Below are positions 15,188 through 18,820 of a stretch of DNA of 18,820 bases, piece after piece (position 1 is the stretch's first letter; each line of letters opens with the position of its first letter). The notes under the pieces were generated by a model. The model saw only the letters and a program-made list of their open reading frames with translations, did no database searches and was not told where the DNA came from. The translations under genes were made by a program, and so were the position numbers. This stretch comes from Eubacterium sp. AM49-13BH (GTDB lineage: Bacteria > Bacillota > Clostridia > Lachnospirales > Lachnospiraceae). The stretch lies in NCBI RefSeq assembly GCF_003464165.1, contig NZ_QSEK01000037.1:5973-24792 (forward strand), in the 5' to 3' direction.

Positions 15188-15221
15188 GGCGCGGACGCTG
15201 ATATTTCAAGCATTCCGCGCC
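15188..15221 (-). terminator. Hairpin between secA and prfB (terminator or attenuator)
   Basis: The arms GGCGCGGA and TCCGCGCC form an 8-bp GC-rich stem. An 18-base loop has some inner pairing, and TATTATTTT follows on the minus strand, directly before the prfB ribosome binding site. I see no good promoter between it and prfB, so it more likely reduces than blocks read-through from secA, or marks a processing site. Confidence 0.55.
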
Positions 15222-15239
15222 CTGATGTCTCTTATAAGC

Positions 15240-17807
15240 TTATGCCTGTCTTCCGCAGCAGTTCTTATATTTCTTGCCACTTCCGCATGGGCATGGATCA
15301 TTAGGATATATCTTCTTCTCTGTTCTTCTCGCTGGTCCCTTAACAGATGGTCCTTCATCCTTATTAGTACCTGTTACCTTGGCAACCTGTTCTCTTTCAA
15401 CCTTCTGTTCTACCTGAATATGCATAAGAAGTCTTACAGTATCCTCTGTAATTCCTGCAGTCATCTCATCAAACATGTCATAGCCCATCATCTTATACTG
15501 GACAACAGGATCTCTCTGACCAAGTGCCTGAAGACCTATACCCTGCTTTAACTGATCCATATCATCGATATGATCCATCCACTTTCTGTCAATTACCTTA
15601 AGAAGGATTACTCGCTCGATTTCTCTTATCTGCTCAGCCTCTGGGAAAAGTGCTTCTTTATCTTCGTAAAGTTTAACTGCCTTCTCCTTAAGATCATGTA
15701 TTAATTCATTCTTATTCTTAATATCTTCTCTATATTCTACTTTCTCAATAGGAATAGTTGGAAGGAGAAGCTCATTAATCTCATTATAATCCCATTCATT
15801 AGCATCTTTATCTTCACTTACACAACGGTTAACTACATTTTCCACATAATCAGTTATCATCTTCATAATAGAATTACGCATGCTTTCGCCGTCAAGAACT
15901 CTTCTACGTTCTGCATACATAATCTCTCTCTGTTCATTCATAACCTGATCATATTCAAGAAGGTGGCTTCTGATACCAAAGTTATTAGTCTCAATCTTTT
16001 TCTGGGCTGTCTCTATAGCCTTGCTTAACATCTTATGCTCAATCTGCTCATCCTCAGATACTCCAAGACTGTTGAATATATTCATAAGTCTTTCCTGTGC
16101 AAACAGCCTCATAAGATCATCTTCAAGAGATATATAAAATCTTGATTCACCAGGATCTCCCTGTCGTCCAGAACGACCACGCAGCTGGTTATCAATTCGA
16201 CGGCTCTCGTGTCTTTCTGTACCGATAATCTTAAGACCACCGGCAGCAACAGCTTCCTCATCAAGCTTAATATCAGTTCCTCGACCAGCCATGTTAGTAG
16301 CAATAGTAACTGCACCATGACGACCTGCCTCTGATACTATCTGTGCCTCAAGTTCATGATACTTGGCATTAAGTACATTATGAGGTATGCCCTTCTTTCT
16401 TAGCATCTCGCTAAGAAGCTCAGAAGTCTCAATTGTTATTGTACCAACAAGGACTGGCTGTCCTTTTTCATGTGATTCAATAACAGACTGTACAACTGCA
16501 TTGAACTTACCCTTCTTAGTCTTGAATACAGCATCATTATAATCAACTCTTATAACAGGCTTGTTAGTTGGAACTTCAACAACATCCATGTTATAGATTT
16601 CACGGAATTCCTTTTCCTCTGTAAGAGCAGTACCTGTCATACCTGCTTTCTTCTCAAACTTATTAAAGAAGTTCTGGAATGTAATAGTTGCAAGAGTCTT
16701 ACTTTCTCTCTTAACCTTAACATGCTCTTTCGCTTCTATAGCCTGATGAAGACCATCTGAATAACGACGGCCTGGCATAATTCGACCTGTAAATTCATCG
16801 ACGATAAGTACCTCGTCATCTTTAACAACATAATCCTTATCTCTGAACATAAGATAATGTGCACGAAGTGCAAGTGTAACATTATGCTGGATTTCAAGAT
16901 TTTCAGGATCTGCATAATTATCTATATGGAAAAACTGCTCAACCTTATGGATACCCTGTTCTGTAAGGTTAACTACCTTGTCCTTTTCATTAACGATGAA
17001 GTCTCCATCTTCTTCAACTTCCTCGTTCATGATTGCCTGCATCTTAGTTCTCTCACCCTTATATTCGCCTCGCTGTAACTGTCTTGCAAGAATATCGCAG
17101 AGCTCATATAATTTAGTGGATTTTCCGCTCTGTCCTGAAATAATAAGAGGTGTACGCGCCTCATCAATAAGAACAGAATCGACCTCATCTATAATACAGT
17201 ACTTAAGATTTCTTAATACAAGTTCACTCTTATATATAGCCATATTATCACGAAGATAATCGAAACCAAGTTCGTTGTTAGTTACATATGTAATATCACT
17301 TCCATATGCAGCCTGTCTCTCTTCTCTTGTTGAGTCGTGTAATACAACGCCAACCTTAAGACCCAGAAATTCATGTATCATACCCATCTGCTCAGCATCT
17401 CGCTTAGCAAGGTAATCATTAACAGTAACTACGATTACGCCCTCTTCAGTAAGTGCATTAAGATATGCCGGAAGTGTACACACAAGTGTTTTACCTTCAC
17501 CAGTCTTCATCTCAGCAATTCTTCCCTGATGAAGAATAATTCCTCCGATAAGCTGAACATGATAATGTTCCATGCCAAGCACTCTTCTTGCTGCTTCTCT
17601 TACAGTTGCAAATGCTTCTGGTAGAATATCATCAAGAGTCTCTCCCTTAGCTAATCTGTCCTTAAACTCCTTAGTCTTTCCTTTAAGTTCTTCGTCGCTT
17701 AACTTGCTATAAGATTCTCTGTAGCCTTCAATCTTATCAGCAATTGGATATATTCTTTTCAATTCATGTTCGCTGTGTGTTCCAAATAATTTCTGAGCTA
17801 ATCCCAT
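15240..17807 (-). CDS. secA: Preprotein translocase ATPase SecA
   Basis: SecA is the ATPase motor that pushes preproteins through the SecYEG channel at the membrane. The protein has 855 residues, a normal length. The N-terminal MGLAQKLFG is typical. Walker A MKTGEGKT covers residues 100-107 and the Walker B DEVD 207-210. The helicase-like motif [10 protein letters not shown] and [11 protein letters not shown] lie in the second nucleotide-binding domain. The C-terminal zinc-binding SEC-C tail has C839, C841, C850 and C851, which contacts SecB or ribosomes in other species. The ATG at 17807 has AAGGAG upstream and its own promoter at 17848-17876. It lies between hpf and prfB, the usual Firmicutes order. 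Confidence 0.98.
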   Translation of the reverse strand: MGLAQKLFGTHSEHELKRIYPIADKIEGYRESYSKLSDEELKGKTKEFKDRLAKGETLDDILPEAFATVREAARRVLGMEHYHVQLIGGIILHQGRIAEMKTGEGKTLVCTLPAYLNALTEEGVIVVTVNDYLAKRDAEQMGMIHEFLGLKVGVVLHDSTREERQAAYGSDITYVTNNELGFDYLRDNMAIYKSELVLRNLKYCIIDEVDSVLIDEARTPLIISGQSGKSTKLYELCDILARQLQRGEYKGERTKMQAIMNEEVEEDGDFIVNEKDKVVNLTEQGIHKVEQFFHIDNYADPENLEIQHNVTLALRAHYLMFRDKDYVVKDDEVLIVDEFTGRIMPGRRYSDGLHQAIEAKEHVKVKRESKTLATITFQNFFNKFEKKAGMTGTALTEEKEFREIYNMDVVEVPTNKPVIRVDYNDAVFKTKKGKFNAVVQSVIESHEKGQPVLVGTITIETSELLSEMLRKKGIPHNVLNAKYHELEAQIVSEAGRHGAVTIATNMAGRGTDIKLDEEAVAAGGLKIIGTERHESRRIDNQLRGRSGRQGDPGESRFYISLEDDLMRLFAQERLMNIFNSLGVSEDEQIEHKMLSKAIETAQKKIETNNFGIRSHLLEYDQVMNEQREIMYAERRRVLDGESMRNSIMKMITDYVENVVNRCVSEDKDANEWDYNEINELLLPTIPIEKVEYREDIKNKNELIHDLKEKAVKLYEDKEALFPEAEQIREIERVILLKVIDRKWMDHIDDMDQLKQGIGLQALGQRDPVVQYKMMGYDMFDEMTAGITEDTVRLLMHIQVEQKVEREQVAKVTGTNKDEGPSVKGPARRTEKKIYPNDPCPCGSGKKYKNCCGRQA

Positions 17808-17847
17808 TACTTTATATATCTCCTTATAAAAGCCTATTTATGTTGTA

Positions 17848-17876
17848 ATTGTACCACTATTTAGATATTCTATCAA
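17848..17876 (-). promoter_or_regulatory. Sigma-A-type promoter for secA
   Basis: On the minus strand TTGATA (17871-17876) and TACAAT (17848-17853) are separated by 17 bases. They lie about 40 bases upstream of the secA start and just after the hpf terminator. secA, prfB and malQ are probably read from here. Confidence 0.75.
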
Positions 17877-17930
17877 GTAAAGTTAAACCATTAAAATTCT
17901 ATAAATAGATTTCTTATACATATAAAGAAA

Positions 17931-17962
17931 TACCGCCTGCCAGCACTAACCGGCAGACGGTA
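17931..17962 (-). terminator. Intrinsic terminator of hpf
   Basis: A 13-bp stem with two G-U pairs (arms at 17931-17943 and 17950-17962) has a 6-base loop and is followed on the minus strand by TTTCTTT. It lies about 42 bases after the hpf stop and before the secA promoter, so hpf is probably a single-gene transcript, with some read-through possible. Confidence 0.75.
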
Positions 17963-18004
17963 CTCTAAAAAAGAGGATAAACCTATATGACGTGAAAAAG
18001 CATA

Positions 18005-18532
18005 CTAATCAAGTTCTGGTTCAATCAAACCATATGTGTTGCCTTTTCTCTTGTAAACAACATTAACTTCCTCTGTCTCTGAATTAAAGAACACATAGAA
18101 ATTATGTCCAAGAAGCTCCATCTGAACACATGCTTCTTCAGGATCCATTGGCTTGATTCCGAATCTCTTGGTTCTGATAATCTTAACCTCATCGTCATCA
18201 TAATCTTTCTCTACAAATTCCTGTGCAAATGCTGCTGCGTTCTGCTGCTTGTCAACAATCTTATTCTTATACTTCTTTAACTGACGCTCGATAACTTCTT
18301 CGACAAGATCAATTGAAACATACATATCGCTGCTTACCTGCTCGCTTCTTATGATGTTACCCTTAACTGGAATAGTTACCTCAATCTTCTGTCTTTCTTT
18401 TTCTACACTCAAAGTTACATTAACTTCCGTCTCTGGTGCAAAGAATCTGTCAAGCTTTCCAAGCTTCTCCTCTACTGCTGACTTTAATCCCTCTGTTATA
18501 TCAATATTTCTTCCTGTAATTATAAATCTCAT
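18005..18532 (-). CDS. hpf: Long-form ribosome hibernation promoting factor
   Basis: HPF binds the small ribosomal subunit and, in the long form, joins two 70S ribosomes into inactive 100S dimers during stasis. I set the start at the ATG at 18532 (MRFIITGRNIDITEG), 175 residues. AAAGGAG lies 9 bases upstream, whereas the TTG three codons earlier is too close to that site. The N-terminal S30AE domain covers about residues 1-100. A linker and a C-terminal dimerisation domain (about 118-175), with RTKRFGIKPMDPEEA and LLGHNFYVFFN, define the long form. The gene before secA is the usual place for hpf in Firmicutes. It has its own promoter, a long leader and a terminator. Confidence 0.96.
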   Translation of the reverse strand: MRFIITGRNIDITEGLKSAVEEKLGKLDRFFAPETEVNVTLSVEKERQKIEVTIPVKGNIIRSEQVSSDMYVSIDLVEEVIERQLKKYKNKIVDKQQNAAAFAQEFVEKDYDDDEVKIIRTKRFGIKPMDPEEACVQMELLGHNFYVFFNSETEEVNVVYKRKGNTYGLIEPELD

Positions 18533-18555
18533 GATGTCCAACTCCTTTACGTGTT

Positions 18556-18630
18556 TTATAATCGTGGGCAGAGGTAAGAATCTGATCGTAATTCCTTTCC
18601 AACCTTCTCTTTATAAAATCTATCAGACAT
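18556..18630 (-). CDS. Possible 24-residue small ORF in the hpf leader
   Basis: An ATG at 18630 opens 24 codons ending in TAA at 18556, about 23 bases before the hpf ATG. The peptide reads MSDRFYKEKVGK and continues to LCPRL. An AGAAGGA site precedes the ATG but is closer than ideal. It lies wholly in the leader that follows the predicted hpf promoter. I do not recognise it; it could be a chance frame, a leader peptide, or a remnant. Confidence 0.25.
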   Translation of the reverse strand: MSDRFYKEKVGKELRSDSYLCPRL

Positions 18631-18650
18631 TCTTCCTTCTTAAATCACCA

Positions 18651-18677
18651 CATGTGTCGAAAGAATATATACACATG
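18651..18677 (-). repeat. Inverted repeat in the hpf leader
   Basis: CATGTGT (18651-18657) and ACACATG (18671-18677) can pair as a 7-bp stem with a 13-base loop in the 5' leader of hpf, about 50 bases after the predicted transcription start. No U-tract follows on the minus strand. It may be a leader stem or protein site, or chance in AT-rich DNA. Confidence 0.35.
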
Positions 18678-18726
18678 CAGCTAACACGACCTAAGATACA
18701 TTTCTGTATACTTATTTTATGTAAGT

Positions 18727-18754
18727 ATTATATCATATATTTGTAAATTAACAA
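18727..18754 (-). promoter_or_regulatory. Sigma-A-type promoter for hpf
   Basis: On the minus strand TTGTTA (18749-18754) and a consensus TATAAT (18727-18732) with an extended TG are 16 bases apart. The start would be near 18720, giving a leader of nearly 190 bases before hpf. Beyond it, to the right edge (18755-18820), I see no gene. Confidence 0.7.
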
Positions 18755-18820
18755 GTATGTCCTTTAATTATTTTATGCACATATGTCAAGTGTCATAAGT
18801 AAGTTTTCTGATTTTTTGCA

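Noticed and set aside
18784..18789. TTGACA near the right edge as a second hpf promoter
   Set aside because: The -35 box is perfect, but no acceptable -10 box lies 16-18 bases downstream on the minus strand.

Overview
The window looks like core chromosome of a low-GC Gram-positive anaerobe, most likely a member of the Lachnospiraceae (Clostridia). This is inferred from AT-rich codon use, strong GGAGG-type ribosome binding sites, the hpf-secA-prfB gene order typical of Firmicutes, a long-form hpf, and the style of the hom, lysC and CAP proteins. Every gene I accept lies on the minus strand, so the transcription order runs from high to low coordinates. I see no mobile element, phage gene, CRISPR array, rRNA or tRNA.

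Layout in transcription order. (1) 18820-12424: a promoter and a long leader (with a possible 24-codon small ORF) precede hpf. A terminator and a second promoter come before secA. A hairpin separates secA from prfB, and malQ follows prfB after 10 bases. prfB is one continuous frame with no programmed frameshift. (2) 12423-11270: a promoter, a class I cyclic-di-GMP (GEMM-I) riboswitch and an intrinsic terminator form the leader of a secreted CAP-domain protein, which ends in a series of 3' hairpins. (3) 11260-7540: a promoter and a structured leader precede a PheB-type ACT-domain gene, then hom (homoserine dehydrogenase), lysC (aspartate kinase) and a four-helix membrane protein of unknown function, closed by a hairpin. 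The ACT gene carries an apparent single-base frameshift that removes its last 23 or so codons. (4) 7518-1: a strong promoter drives tex, a YcxB-like membrane protein, tsaE, tsaB, rimI, rnz, tsaD and ispD, then a membrane protein cut off by the window edge. No internal terminator is visible.

How the genes work together. Cluster 1 joins ribosome hibernation, protein export, translation termination and glucan metabolism. Cluster 2 is a second-messenger-controlled extracellular protein. Cluster 3 is the aspartate-to-homoserine branch (threonine, methionine, lysine) with a regulatory ACT protein. Cluster 4 centres on tRNA maturation: TsaB, TsaD and TsaE make the t6A modification, RNase Z trims tRNA 3' ends, and RimI is a protein N-acetyltransferase. 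Tex and the isoprenoid enzyme IspD are co-transcribed with them.

Most of the window is conserved housekeeping. I found no clearly new multi-gene system. The points most worth a second look are the c-di-GMP riboswitch on the CAP gene, the frameshift in the ACT gene, the structured leaders, and the unassigned membrane proteins.
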